The notes beneath the pieces were generated by a model that worked only from the letters and a program-made list of their open reading frames with translations, was not told the DNA's origin and searched no databases. The position numbers and the translations under genes are program-made. Below, piece by piece: positions 11,991 through 23,930 of a stretch of DNA of 64,000 bases (position 1 is its first letter; the number at the start of each line of letters is the position of its first letter). Source of the stretch: Cricetomys ansorgei (lineage: Eukaryota; Chordata; Mammalia; Rodentia; Nesomyidae); the NCBI GenBank assembly GCA_026225945.1, contig JAMJFZ010001074.1, positions 1,449,501 through 1,513,500 of the forward strand, in the 5' to 3' direction.

Positions 11991-12829
11991 ATTATAAGTG
12001 GCCATCCCCCCATGGCATTCTATGTGAATCCTGGGGACCCAGACTCCCGTCCTCACACCTGTCCTGCAGACCCAACCTTGCCTGTTTATCTAGTCCTAGG
12101 CTGTTGGTTCTTCAAAATAAAAATTCTGGGGAGATAATTGCCCTGGGGTCTCTGGGTCTTTGTTTCTGAAGGTGCTTGTGTCAGGTAAAACTCTGGTTAA
12201 AATAAATCTGTCATTCTGTTTGCATATTAACCTGTCTTATGTTCCGGGCATCACCCAGGAGTTTCTACTAAGTGAGAAAAGCTAGCACAACTTTCCACTC
12301 TCACCTTCCTGATCCTGGAGCTGAAGCAGAGAAACTGCACTCCATCCCAGGAACCTTTAACACACATAATTAGAGGCTTTCCCCTCTGGACTCTTGGATC
12401 TTTAGGAAGTGATCCAAAGGACAGAGGTGGCCAGAAATCACTGAGAGTGGCTGGATGGAGCCGAGACTTCATGGATATCGGTGAGTGTCGGGGCTGGAGA
12501 AGGTGAAGCCGGCTGGCACTCCATGATGCTGGGGCTCTGACAGGAGATCTCTGACTGTGTGTGGGCACCTGAGCACTTCTTCCTGAGGTCAACTCTCTAG
12601 TCCACCAAGGATTTTTTTTTAGGCACTGGCATTGTTTTCAATGATATCTACCCCGCTCCCCGCCCCCCACCGTTTCACACTCGCTGTGAAAACATGGTGT
12701 ATGGTATTATGTGAGATGAAGAGTTGATTCTGGATCTGGTTCAGTTCTGATCACTCTTATAGCAGAAGTAAGTAGAAGGAAAAGGCAAAGTTAAAAAGCG
12801 ATAAGCTGGTGGAGATGTTGCGTTCATAT

Positions 12830-12945
12830 GGCTCCGGTAGCACGGAACTTTAATCTGAGCACTTGGGAGCCAGAGTGAGGCAGGAGGATGGTGAGTTTGC
12901 GGTCAGCTTGGTAATACCCAGCCAGACCTGGTCTCAAAGCAAACA
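12830..12945 (+). mobile_element. B1-like SINE, diverged
   Basis: CTTTAATCTGAGCACTTGGG, then GAGGCAGGAGGATGGTGAGT and CCAGACCTGGTCTC match B1 order. Confidence 0.6.
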
Positions 12946-12949
12946 GAAC

Positions 12950-14880
12950 ACAAGCTCAGCCTCCAGTATGGCATCAGCAACAGACCCCAGGAACCAAAGA
13001 GTTACAGCCTATCGCTTTAAGCACCCAAAGGCGAAGGTGCTCAACCATCCTCTCCCTCAACCATCATTTACGCCTGTGTGTATTTTGGGGGGAGAGTCCA
13101 ACACCCGTCTCCCTGATCTTCTCGAACTGGCCCCTCTGCCCCTCTGCCCCCCTCTCTTCTGGTCTCTCTCTCTCTACCACCCTTTCTCAGGACTAGCACA
13201 AGCTACTACCCTTCAAAACTCAGTCTTACAGTCACAGAGTGCAGGGTTCCACAAGGAGGTTGGGTTTCTGGTACCACAAACTCAACTCAAAACAGCTTAG
13301 CCAGGGAGGAGAGAGAGGTTCCTGGTTCATAGAGATTTGGAGGGACAGGATGCAAATGCCATCTGCGGTGTCTAAACAAGCAACTCCCTCTCCCCCTCCA
13401 TTTCTCGTTCCTGTTTTCTGCTGCATGATGACTCTTGGAGGGAAAAAAAAAGAATGAAAAAGAAAGATAGAGTGAAGAAATCCTGCGGAGAAGGAAGATA
13501 CTTTCAGATTTCTGCATTCAGATCGAGCCTGGGGCTCACTTCTGGGTTCCTGAAGATACGCTTAAGGTCTCAAAAAAAAAAAAAGTGCTCCTTAGTTTAT
13601 GTTGATATGGGGTGGCTTCTGTCACAGGATGCAAAGACACACTCAAAAGGAGATGAGTCCTTGGGATGCAATTAGAATAGGAAAATGATAACTATTTCTT
13701 GATATCACGAATGGAGCTGAGGCATGGGGCCACTGAGTCTGGTCACATGGCTCAGGAAGCTTTGACTAAGATCCTCTAGAATGGAGAGAGATTCTAGGTA
13801 AGTGAGCTTAACCAACTCCTTTGGAGTCTCACGCCACATTCCCTTGGCTACCTCTGGTTTCAGCCAGTCTCCTATGACCTAACAGCCATTCTGAGAATGA
13901 ACCCTTTAAAAGGCCCCTTGCTCTGCTTTCCTCCACTACTCCTCATGTTCTACCTCCTAGGATCCCATCCCAAATAAATTATCTATCCTTGACCTTGCCT
14001 TGGTCCTGTTTGGAGAGACCCTTAAGCTAAGAGACGAATTCTGCACAAGATATGATATTTTCCTATAAGGAACTAATGTGTTTACAGAATATTCAGAGGT
14101 ATTCGTGGAAATCAGTAGGATGAAAATAAAAAATAGATTCTAGTTGATCCAGAAATGAAAAGCACGGGTTCCAGTTGAAATGGATTTGATTACAGTTTAG
14201 TCACAAGTCTTGTAGCTTTGATCACTCTAATCGGGAAAATGTGATCCTTCTGAAATTACTATTTCTTCTTCTGTTTGATTAATCTCATAGCTCACCGAGG
14301 CACCCTGTTCTCTGCTAAGCAGGAAGAGGTGGGGTTGAGTACACTCTGCACCACATCCCCAGTGACCTCTAATTAGATCCCGCCACTCAAATGCCATTCT
14401 ATTCAACTCTACACAGCTTAAGCATCTTGTAGCATTTTACATCCTCATAAGGCCACGTGGAACAGTTAGGTCTTCGTAAAACCGACTTGCAAACTGTCAG
14501 GAGAGTAAACAAAATGAATTAAGACTGAGATTTTTCTACTTGGGGCCAAGTCTCTTAAAAGAAAAAGAAAAGGATTTCATTTTTAAATTGTAAAACCATC
14601 AATCATATTAAGAAATACCGGTGCAAAGAAAAGTGCCAGCAGTCGGAAAGACTCCCAAACGCTTTAATCTTATGATTATTATTTCTGGCCACTTAATAGT
14701 TACATTTTCTTCTGCGTAATTGTAGACTTGGCAAAATTTTGTAGTCAGTCCTTTATCAAGAAGAATTTTGAGCTTTAGAAATTCATCAGGGAAAATCTGC
14801 CAGTCCTGTGTAATATTCTGAAATTAATATGCAGTCGGTTGGTACCGTGGCCTCCCCCAGAATGCGGATTCTGTCTGAGT
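12950..14880. other. Intergenic, largely unique sequence
   Basis: No gene was recognised. Short A-runs lie near 13442 and 13572. The part from 14100 to 14830 is AT-rich, repeat-poor and non-repetitive, and could include conserved non-coding DNA. Confidence 0.4.
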
Positions 14881-15345
14881 GATGGCATTATGGTTTTCAT
14901 CTAAAATGTCTCCCACAGGTTTGTGTCTTGAATTCTTAATCCCTAGTTGGTGATGATGTTTTAGGAGGTTCTGGAGAGTGGGAGGCAAGAACAACCTGAT
15001 GGAAATAGAACCTTGAAGGTTATATTCAATTCTTCTCTCTCTCTCTCTCTCCATCTCTCTGTCTCTCTCTGTCTTTTTCTCTGTCTCTGGTCTGTCTCTC
15101 TGTCTGTCTCTCTGTTTCCCTCTGTCTCTCTCTCTGCTTCTTTGTCCATTGTGATGCAAACAGCCTCTGCCACACACTCCTGCCACAATTCCTTCCTTCC
15201 TTTATTGCTGGGATAAGCGGGAACCCTCTGAGACAGTGAGCCAAAACATATGCTTTCCTCCCTTAAGTTGCTCCTGTCAGGCATTCTGTCACAGTGATAA
15301 AACAAAACAAAACAAAAATAAAAAACAAACAAATAAACAAAAAAA
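14880..15345 (+). mobile_element. MaLR-like LTR with internal (TC)n tract
   Basis: GTTTTAGGAGGTTCTGGAGA in the first part, a TC/TCTG microsatellite at 15033-15138, then GAGACAGTGAGCCAAAACAT and CAGGCATTCTGTCACAGTGA, in the order of a rodent MaLR LTR. The tail is A-rich to 15345. Confidence 0.6.
15033..15138. repeat. (TC)n / (TCTG)n microsatellite
   Basis: CT-rich tract. Frames rich in Arg-Glu-Asp dipeptides on the minus strand are translations of it. Confidence 0.9.
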
Positions 15346-15479
15346 CAGCTACTAATGTTATTAAGTGGTGAGTCCTTAAGAGGGAACTAAGACACCATGC
15401 TCTTCCTTATCAATGAGATTGAATGAGATCGGAGTTTAGATGCAAGAGGTATCACAAAGTGATGGGTGAGCTTGCTCTT

Positions 15480-15630
15480 CTACCTTTCTACCATGTGGGA
15501 GTACACCAAGAAAACCCTCACCGGATCAAACCCGAGTTAGAGTCCTGGACTTAGCCTCCAGAACTGAGAGAAACACATTTCTGTTCCTTACAAATTACCC
15601 AGAGTCTAGCATACTATGGATAAAGACAAC
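15480..15630 (+). mobile_element. MaLR-like LTR fragment
   Basis: CTACCATGTGGGAGTACACC, CCTCCAGAACTGAGAGAAAC and TTACAAATTACCCAGAGTCT are in MaLR LTR order. 15640-16380 is AT-rich unique DNA with no gene seen. Confidence 0.5.
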
Positions 15631-16572
15631 TGGCCTTACCTGTTACTAGGCAGTGGTAGGGACACTGTCGTTTTGATCCCCTTTCTCTGCCCACCTCACT
15701 GGTGTCCTAGGTCTGTTTAAATCAGGAGGTTTTAATCGCCATGCTTATAAAATAAACAGCTACAGATTTTCTTAAAATATAAGCTCTCTTCAACAGTTTT
15801 ATAATTTTCCTAAAATGTTAATTGAAGAATAATGCAGTCAGGAAATCGGGACATAATTGTATTTATATTTCAGAGGCTGAGATGTCTATGCTTTGAGTTT
15901 TATTGCCTTCCAAGCTCTATAATAATATGCATTTCTCTTCAGAGACAATGAAGATTTATTCTTTGAGTGTGTTTCTGTTGGGTTTTCAGTGATTGGACCT
16001 TTATGATTAATATTCTTATTTTATAATCCTAGGAATTTTTCTTGCATAACTTCCTTGGTAATTTATTTATTTTTGTTTACTCTTTTTTTTGGGACTACTC
16101 TGTTTTTGCATATTAATGCCTTAGATTAGCCATATTAATCTATTAATCAATTTTTCCTGTTATTCATGTCTTTGGTGTTTATGTTTTTCTACTTTTAGTA
16201 TGATTTCATAAGATTTCTCTTTCAATTTTATAAAGGATTTAGTAAAATACTAGCAGCACACTTCTTAATTTCTAAGAACTCTTTCTTGGCATCTGGATAT
16301 TTTTTCGTGTGAATAGCATAGTCTCCACTCTTTTCAGATACAAAGTTTCCTTTGATCTCTCCCAGACTATCAGTAAAATCACACCGAGGCAGGATGCATA
16401 CCTATAACCCTCAGGAGCCAGAGGTAGGAAGACCTTGGGTTTCAGGCAAGCAAGAACCTGTATCAACTTAATTAAAAAAGTTACCTCGTTTTCATTGTGT
16501 TTGAGTTCACATTTTCTGAGTCACATTCTCAAAGTCTCAAATCTAGTGGAAGAAGGACTCTTCAAAAATTTG

Positions 16573-16690
16573 AGTGTTGTATCTGGTGTGTGGCACATGT
16601 CTTTACTTCTAGCACTTAAGAGGTAAAGGCTACTCTATGAATTCAAGGCTAACCTGATCTACATAGTGAGTTCCAAGCCCTGGCCCCAAT
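16573..16690 (+). mobile_element. B1 SINE, diverged
   Basis: GTGGCACATGTCTTTACTTC, GAATTCAAGGCTAACCTGAT and CATAGTGAGTTCCAAGCCCT follow B1 order. A second weak B1-like stretch lies at 16385-16455. Confidence 0.65.
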
Positions 16691-17104
16691 TTTTTTTTTT
16701 TAAAGTAATAATTGAGCATTTAATTTCATGGGCTATTTGGCTTAACTGGGGTCCTTTGCTCATTCTTGAAGCAGGCCCCGCACGAGGGAACCACAGCTGC
16801 CGTGGTTTGTCGTTGATTGGGACTGGATCGTCACTTTCTCCTGACGCTGGTTGAGGAACCAACTCCACTAGGACAGTCTGAGAAGCCGAGCCCTTCAAAG
16901 GAAACTAAGCTGCTGTCAGTAAAATAACTCCCAAGCAAAGAGTAGATGCCCTAAAAGGAACATACATAATTTGACACAAGACCTGGTACAATGATTTCCT
17001 CTGGTCTATCTTCCAAGCCAGTGTTTAGTGTCCAGTCACTCACAAGGTCAAGCATCCACACACATTCCAAGACAACGCTGCTTCTTTAAAAAAATTAAAA
17101 AAAA

Positions 17105-17645
17105 AAAAAAAAAGATTTATCTATCTTATGTTTATGTGCTGGCTGATCTTATGTCAGCTTGACATACAAACTAGAGTTATCTGAAAGGAGAGAATCTTAA
17201 CGCTGCAAGGCATTTTCTTAATTAGGAGGAGGGCTGATCCCATCGTGGGTGGTGGTCTTGTGTTCTACGAGAGAGCAGACTGAGCAAGCCATGGGAAGGA
17301 AGCCAGTAAGCAGAACTCCTCCATGGCTTCTGCATCGGCTCCTGCCTCCAAGTTCCTGCTCTGTTTGAGTTCCTGTCCTGACTTCCTTCAGTGATGAACT
17401 GTGCTGTGGAAGTGTAAGCCTAATAAACTCTTTCCTGCCCAACTTGCTTTTTGGTCATGGTGTTTCATTGCAGCAATAGAAACCCTAAGACAGTGTATGA
17501 ATATTTTCCCATATGCACATACAGTGTATGTATGTATGTACACAATGTGTGTTCCTGGCCTTTGGAGGCCAAGGGAATGCTGAAATCCTCTAGAACTGGA
17601 GTTACACATGGTTGCGAGCTGCTTTGTGGGCTTTCTTCTAAGAGT
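17105..17645 (-). mobile_element. B3 SINE split by a nested insertion
   Basis: The reversed B3 tail (AAAGATTTATCTATCTTATG) lies left of 17139, and the remainder (CCATATGCACATACAG ... CTAGAACTGGAGTTACACAT) lies right of 17494. The intervening DNA is a separate repeat. Confidence 0.7.
17139..17494 (+). mobile_element. Rodent interspersed repeat inserted in a B3 SINE
   Basis: Runs from GCTGGCTGATCTTATGTCAG through AGCAAGCCATGGGAAGGAAG to AGAAACCCTAAGACAG. A related copy is at 32105-32495. The family is a common non-coding rodent repeat that I cannot name with certainty. Confidence 0.7.
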
Positions 17646-18189
17646 ATTTACTAAGTCACATCAGAAGCAGCTAGCTGGGGCAGAAAGCTGCTTGGTAGTC
17701 ATCAGAGGTTATGTTAATACTAGGTGACATTTTGCTTTTGTATACTTTCCCAGAAAGCCAGTTCGAGTCCATCTTGCTGATGTCACATAGCACCCAGAGT
17801 GGCCTGTGTCCTGGTTGGGACACTTCCGAAAAGCATCTTGAAATGATTTCCAGTTGAAAAAGTTGTGGTCCTGTCTTTTATGATTGTGGATTAGAGGTCT
17901 GTGGAGCTGCTGAGTTTTATGAAAAGCCTGCACTCACGCTGACATTTGTCTAATAACGTGGCAGTAGAAAAAACTAGGAAACATTTACAGAACAAAGGTT
18001 AAGGCTGCACTTTATCAAGGAAGTGTTTATAGAGCATAAACCTGGACTGTAAGAGAAGAGATTTGTCATTGTGTTTAAGTACAGCATCTGTTGCGTGTTT
18101 ACGATCCAGTTTTAAAGAAAGTGGATTTATGGAGAAGGAAGGGAAGAGAGAAGGGAAGAGAGGGTCCAGGGCATCTTCTTAGGAGCTTA

Positions 18190-18310
18190 TTCTTTTGTTT
18201 TGCTTCTGTGTTTTGTGGCAGACACTCACCATGTAGCTCTAGCTGGCCCCAGACACAAGATCCTCCTGCTTCTGCCTCTTATATGCTGGGATCATGATGT
18301 CCCATCTGGC
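18190..18310 (-). mobile_element. B1-like SINE, diverged
   Basis: CACCATGTAGCTCTAGCTGG, GATCCTCCTGCTTCTGCCTC and TGCTGGGATCATGATG are reversed B1. Confidence 0.55.
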
Positions 18311-18799
18311 CTTAGGGAAGTTCTCTGCCTGTCTCCTGACATTTGGGAACATTCCCCCCCCGGTTTTCATTTTGAATATTTGCAGAAAGTGTGATGGCAT
18401 TTTGTACATCCTTGCTATTAGTTCCTCCAAAGCAACAGAACCAATAGAACAACCTGACTGATGGCTGGATTTGAATTGCTTCATCCAATCACGGTGTCTG
18501 GCAAGTGTGAAGACCACCGCGAGCATCCATCCAGCTGGAGAGCTCAGAGAACCTTCGAGTTTTGTTTAGCCTGAGCTCAGTGGCCTGAGAACTGGGAGAG
18601 AGGCAGACTCTTCTGTTCTGGCTGTCGGCTGATTGGCCAAAGCCCACTCACTTTGGGATGGACAATTTCTCTTACCCAGCGTACTGCTCGAAATGCTAAT
18701 GTCATACCAAAACATCCTTACACAAATGCTCAGAAGGTTTTACCAAGTGTCACTGCACTCCTGCGCCCCATTCAAGGTGTCACATAATATTAACCATCA

Positions 18800-19180
18800 C
18801 GTTTGTATTAGCTGTGTGTTGTTTCACGGCAACATAAGCAGAAGTGCAGCAGTCTGGAAACAACACGTATTTATTATCTCACAAAGATTTTGCATGTCAG
18901 AATTCTGGCATGGCTTAGCTCCATCCTGTTCCTGAGACCTCAGAAGACTGCTCAAGGTGCAGCCAGGACAGTGGTCCATCTGAGACATGACTGTGGAAGG
19001 AGCTGCACAATTAATTCCTTAGTGTCTGTAAAGTTAAGGGCTTCAGTCTCTTGCTGGCTGTCAGCCAGGAGGATCGGTTCTTACTACTGAAGACCATCGC
19101 AATTCCTTGCCTTGTGGCGTTTCCCAATGTGGCCATTTATATTCTCTAGGCTAGACAGACACTCCACGAACACAGATGCT
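18800..19180. repeat. Ancient mammalian interspersed repeat
   Basis: ACGTATTTATTATCTCACAA, GAATTCTGGCATGGCTTAGC, TCTTGCTGGCTGTCAGCCAG and CCAATGTGGCCATTTA occur in the order of an old repeat also common in human DNA. Family not named. Confidence 0.5.
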
Positions 19181-19376
19181 ATGGTCCTACGTAACGTCAT
19201 GTAGTCACATGCACAGGGAGAACTTGAGACTAGCCAAGGTATAGAGTAAAACCCTATCTACAAGCAAAACCAAACCAAACCCAGCCCAACCAACCAACAA
19301 TTCCATATCAAACAAAAACAAAAACAAACCTGTGCTTGTTGGCTAAAACCACAGCCATTGTGTGTGCGTGTGTTTT

Positions 19377-19540
19377 TTAAAAGATTTATTTATTTTATTT
19401 ATATGAGTGCTCTATGCCAGAAGAGGGCATCAGATCCCATTATAGATGGTTGTGAGCCACCATGTGGGTACTGGGAATTGAATTCAGGACCTCTGGAAGA
19501 GCAGTCAATGCTCTTAACTACTGAGCCACCTCTGCAGCCG
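19377..19540 (-). mobile_element. B2/B3-family SINE
   Basis: GCCAGAAGAGGGCATCAGAT, GTTGTGAGCCACCATGTGGG and ACTACTGAGCCACCTCTGCA are reversed B3. Confidence 0.9.
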
Positions 19541-19709
19541 TGTATTCTTATTACATTATTCTGGATTTATCAAAGGAGAAATGATGGCTTTCCCTGGAGC
19601 AGCCCCCCACTGGCTCCCGACAATCTTCGCATTCCAGTCTGGGCTTGCATCTGTGTTGTCAATGTGCCCTGCAAGGCCCATGAGATTCAGATTCTGGTGC
19701 TTGTCACTC

Positions 19710-19800
19710 ACAACTAAGGATTTTAACAAACACTCCAAAGGTAGACCCAGGATGGGAAACCTATGCCTTCTTCTTCTAGTTTCTTGTCTCCCCATGTTGT
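19710..19800 (+). repeat. Repeat shared with 20893-20985
   Basis: AAGGATTTTAACAAACACTCC and GACCCAGGATGGGAAACC resemble the second copy near 20900 (GAAGGTTTTAAGGGACACTCC, GCCCAGGATGGAATC). The rest of 19800-22310 shows no gene. Confidence 0.45.
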
Positions 19801-20892
19801 GCTCTCTCTCTCTCTCTCTGGTCTCATCCCTCTCCCATCCTGCCTGGCCTTGTCCCGTCTCCAGAATGCTTGTTCTGAAAAGTATGTTTGAAAACGTTTA
19901 CTTGCTGTAATTAATTGACTCCTGCAAAGCCTTCTTGAAATCCTGTGGGACTACTTGCAAGGCTCCAAGAGTCTCTAGAACGTTCCTAACCACTCTGTAC
20001 TCTGTTCCCCTTTGAGTCTTATGCTCTAGGATTCTACTGTGTAACTTTCCGCTTCCTAGGATTCCACGTCATCTTTCCAATTCCCATGCTTTGCATGCTG
20101 TCTTTTTTGCTCAGTAGCCCCAGCTCTTCCTGACCCAATCTCTTCTATTGAGCTTGACAAACTCCTTAGCTTCCAGTTCAAGTTCATTGCAATCGTAAAC
20201 TCCTCTGGGAAGCCTCCCTCCGACTTCCTCTGCCAAGCAGAGGTCTTTTCCAATATCAGGCTCTTGTGAACCCATGCCTCTCACTAACTCCACTTGCTGG
20301 AAAGCTGGTAAGTCAACTAGACACGGCTGCATGGGATCAGAAACTTCATCTTGTCTATCTCTAGATGTCTGGTGTCTCTATGACTTAGAGCAAATGCTCA
20401 ATGGATGCCCAGTCAGTGACGTTACAAGCTTAACGTTGAATCTCTACGGGAGAAGAAGGGCTCCGTGTTTACAGACCGATCTCCTTTGATCCTGGCCTGT
20501 CAAATCCGTAATCAGGACAGTAATGGATCACTTTTGCTCACCCATGTATCCTCATTGCTGAGCGCCTGGAGAATCAAGAGCAATAAACACTGTTTGGCCT
20601 TGCCTGCTGTTGTCGAATCCCATGGACCGAGCGGCTGAGACCCTTGTTATCCCCTGAGAATTTCAACTAACAGAGCATGAGGTGTTAGTAGTAGGATCTC
20701 AAACACATGCTGGGAGGTGGAAGGCTGGAGCGGAGGTGGGACCTGAGGAGGTCAGGGAGATGGTAGCTGACTCCTGCGGCACCTCTCCTTCACCTCAGCT
20801 CCCAAAGACCGGTTCCGGATCCAGTTTGGGTATCACCTGCCCTGGCAACACTCTGTCCTCTAGATCTGCAAGCCGTTGATTAGTGTTTGTCT

Positions 20893-20985
20893 CTTGCTAC
20901 TGAAGGTTTTAAGGGACACTCCAAGATCGGCCCAGGATGGAATCTCATGCCTTCCGATCCTAGTGCTCTTTCTACTGGCTCGGTG
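20893..20985 (+). repeat. Repeat shared with 19710-19800
   Basis: Second diverged copy of the same unnamed interspersed sequence. Confidence 0.45.
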
Positions 20986-22312
20986 CTGTGGACATTGCTT
21001 CTATGTAGATTTCAACAGAAAGCCATATGTTCCTCCCCCCTACCCCCACCCCTGCCACATCCCAAGTACATATTTAATATATTTTAATGACAATGAAGAA
21101 AGTTGTAATTCTGAATTGAGTGGGAAGACACAGCCAGCGAGGCAAAACAAATCCCCTCTCAATTTAAGTTAAACCAGTAGGCGGGTCCCAAGACACCAAA
21201 AATAGTTCCCAGCCGAGTGCTTATTGGCAAGGTCCTCTGTCAACCCAAGTCCACAGGAGTCTATGCTACCCCCTCCCACCAGCTCCCCCTGCCATCCCAT
21301 TCACCAGGCAGGGCTGCAGAGAGAGACAGGTAGTCACATGGGCACGTGGGTTTCTGCGCCTCTGAGTCTCAAGGCTGCTAGGTTACAGAGAATGCCGAGA
21401 TAATGGTTTCTATCTGCGTGTGGCCTTTTGACATGCAAGCTAATGAATGCATTGCAGGTACAAATTGTTCTTTGCCATACGCTATTCTGCAGGTCTCCAA
21501 GCAGACAATTACTCCGTTCTTCTCAGAATGGCTCAAGGACAGAGCTGAAGGCTGGTTTGTTTCAGAGCCTGGCTGTTTTCCTGCTCGCTCTCTCTGGCTT
21601 TTGCTTTTTGTGTTGTAAAGGTAAACTACAAAATCGCCTAAGCTCCCCTGCTATCGCCACCCCACACACCTGACTGCAGGGGTGGGGTAGGGAATGGGTT
21701 GAGTAGGGGGTGAGCATGTGTGCTGGGTGGGGGGAGGGGCTGCCAGTGCTTCATCTGGGATGATTTCATGTGCTGAACAGGCCGCCAGGTCACTACCAGC
21801 AGGGACAATGGCCAGCTCAGAGGGTCTGTGACCCTCCACTTCTCTGAAAGATGCTTCTTCTACTTGACTGTATACTACCCGGGGTCAACTTTTGAAATCC
21901 ACTGATAATCAGCGTTTCCAAGAAATCACTCATAAAGTCACAGTCCATGAAAAGAAACAGATTCCGACAAACTGCATTCAAACTGATTATTGTTCCAAGT
22001 TTGCAGAGCTGAAGGCCAGCCATTTGAATCTGGCCGTGTTTGATCTTTAAGAGAAATGCTTGCTAAAGCTTCAAGTACTCAGGGAGCTGGGGAAAAGGTT
22101 AAGAGCCAGAAACCCTGTTTGAGCTGGAATTTCAGTGGCATAGGAGAAACAGTCTTAAAAGTTAGACTTAGCTTTTCATTTGTATCCTCTGTTTAAACAA
22201 AAAAATCAGTGAAAACTGGAGGAGGTGACTATTTCAGTTATAAACCCAAAATATCCAGAATATGGTTGCTACTCTGTTTAGACTGAAATACAGTATCCAG
22301 ATAGACCTTCGC

Positions 22313-22500
22313 AGGTCTGGGGAATGTGGCGCAGCTGGCAGAGTGCTCGCAGTGCACGAAGCCTTGGGTTCGGTCCTCAGCACCGCATAAAAGGGGTGTG
22401 ACATCATGCACCTGTAATCCTAACACTCGGGAGGTGGAGGCATGAAGAGCGTGAGTTCCAGGCCAACCTGGGCTACATAGAAGACCCCACCTTAAAAATG
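22313..22500 (+). mobile_element. ID-B1 composite SINE
   Basis: An ID-like half (TCTGGGGAATGTGGCGCAGC ... CTTGGGTTCGGTCCTCAGCA) is followed directly by a B1-like half (CACCTGTAATCCTAACACTC ... GGCCAACCTGGGCTACATAG). Confidence 0.8.
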
Positions 22501-22519
22501 AGACAGGCCCTTCCTTCTG

Positions 22520-22668
22520 TTGATTTGTTTTTGAGACAGGGTCTTTCTACAAAGCCCTGGCTGGCTAGAACTCACTCTGTAGACCAGGCTGGCCGCGAAC
22601 TCACAGAGATCACCTGCCTCTGCCTCTCAAGGCCTGGGATTAAAGGTGTGCACCATTACATCCGCTAT
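22520..22668 (-). mobile_element. B1 SINE
   Basis: TTTTTGAGACAGGGTCTTTC, CTGTAGACCAGGCTGGCCGC and CTGGGATTAAAGGTGTGCAC are reversed B1. Confidence 0.9.
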
Positions 22669-22899
22669 CTTTAGTTTTTTATATCAATTCCTTGGGTGAG
22701 TTTCTAGGCTGCTGGCTCGCCCTATACATTTCACACTTGCTAGCCTGCACAACTGCATGAGCTAATTCTTTAAAATACATGCCATATTGGTTCTGTTTGC
22801 GTGGAAAATTATGACCAGCGCAATCATATTTATGTACCAGAGTAATAAAGTCTTTTTAAGTGTGTGTGTGTGTATGTGTGTATTTCAGGACTAGAAATT

Positions 22900-23290
22900 A
22901 ATTCCAGGGTGTCGTTTTCGGCGGCGCTGTTGTGTTCGTTCCCGGGTCCGCCCGGCGCCTGATGTCCCGCCCGCAGCGGTCTGGGATCGGTCCCGCTGGC
23001 CCGGCAAGCGGACCCAAAATCCAAGCTGCGGGAGGCGTGGGGCCCCGGGATCCGTGGTTCCGTGACCTTTCACGGAGCTGTCCACACGCAGGCCTGAGAA
23101 ATGTGTGACAAGCCGCGAAGAAGGCCTGGGAGACGGCGTCTGATGAACCCGAACTCGTTTATTCCAAATGCTCTTCCCAATAAATAACCCCCCATAAGGG
23201 TGTGGCTTCTCCCTGGAGCGGGAGCATGGCAGGGGAGGGGCCGGGCGTTCCTAAGCAAGGGACCCGCCCCAATGCAGATAAACATATTCA
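22900..23290. other. Isolated GC-rich, CpG-rich islet
   Basis: A sharply bounded GC-rich block within AT-rich intergenic DNA, with dense CpG from 22910 to 23060. Read on the minus strand it has TTATTTATTGGGAAGAG, an AATAAA hexamer at 23159-23164 and a GC-rich stretch after it, a layout that resembles an LTR followed by leader. No protein-coding homology was seen. It may instead be an orphan CpG island. Confidence 0.5.
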
Positions 23291-23514
23291 TTTAGCTTCA
23301 TGTGAAGCAAGCAAGTTGTAATTAATATTTTTGGCCAAGGACCTCCATGAGCTCGAGAGGAGAAGGATACCTCAGCCCACTTCGCCAGGAAGTGGGGGCA
23401 CTTTTTGGCTTCACTTCTGCAACCCTCCAGCCAGGAGTCCCACACCAGGGCCTTGAAATTGCTAGATAAGGGCTTTACCACTGAGTTATATCTATACTCC
23501 CTGTTTGTTTATTT

Positions 23515-23590
23515 GTTTGTTTGTGACAGGATCTCACTGATAGCTCTCTGATCTAGAACTCACTATGAAGACCAGGCTGGTTCAGATTCT
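23515..23590 (-). mobile_element. B1 SINE fragment
   Basis: GTGACAGGATCTCACTGATA and CACTATGAAGACCAGGCTGG match the 3' half of B1 reversed. Confidence 0.6.
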
Positions 23591-23839
23591 CACTCATATC
23601 TTGAACAAAGACCTTCTAGGAGTAAGTTTTGAGGACAGAATGTGAAGACGTCAATATTACTAATGGCCTATTCAGCAAAGACAGGCTGCCTCGTCTAAAT
23701 AAAACAGCTAAGAAAGAACATACCTACAGCTGAATACCTTTTACAGAATATTATGACACTGGCTACGAGAATATAAACTGTATATAACCTGTAAAGCCCT
23801 AAGCTAACAGATAACAGCATACAGTGGTTTGTTTGTTTG

Positions 23840-23930
23840 GCTTTCTTTCTTTTCCTTTCTTTCTGCCCCAACCCCTTTCTTTCTTTTTCCCTTCCTTCCT
23901 TCTTTCTTTCCTTTCCTTTTCATTTTTATT
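23840..23930. repeat. (CTTT)n / (CTTCC)n pyrimidine-rich microsatellite
   Basis: Mixed CTTT and TTCC units. Confidence 0.85.

Noticed and set aside
12863..13300. 145-codon ORF
   Set aside because: Starts inside a B1-like SINE; no homology recognised.
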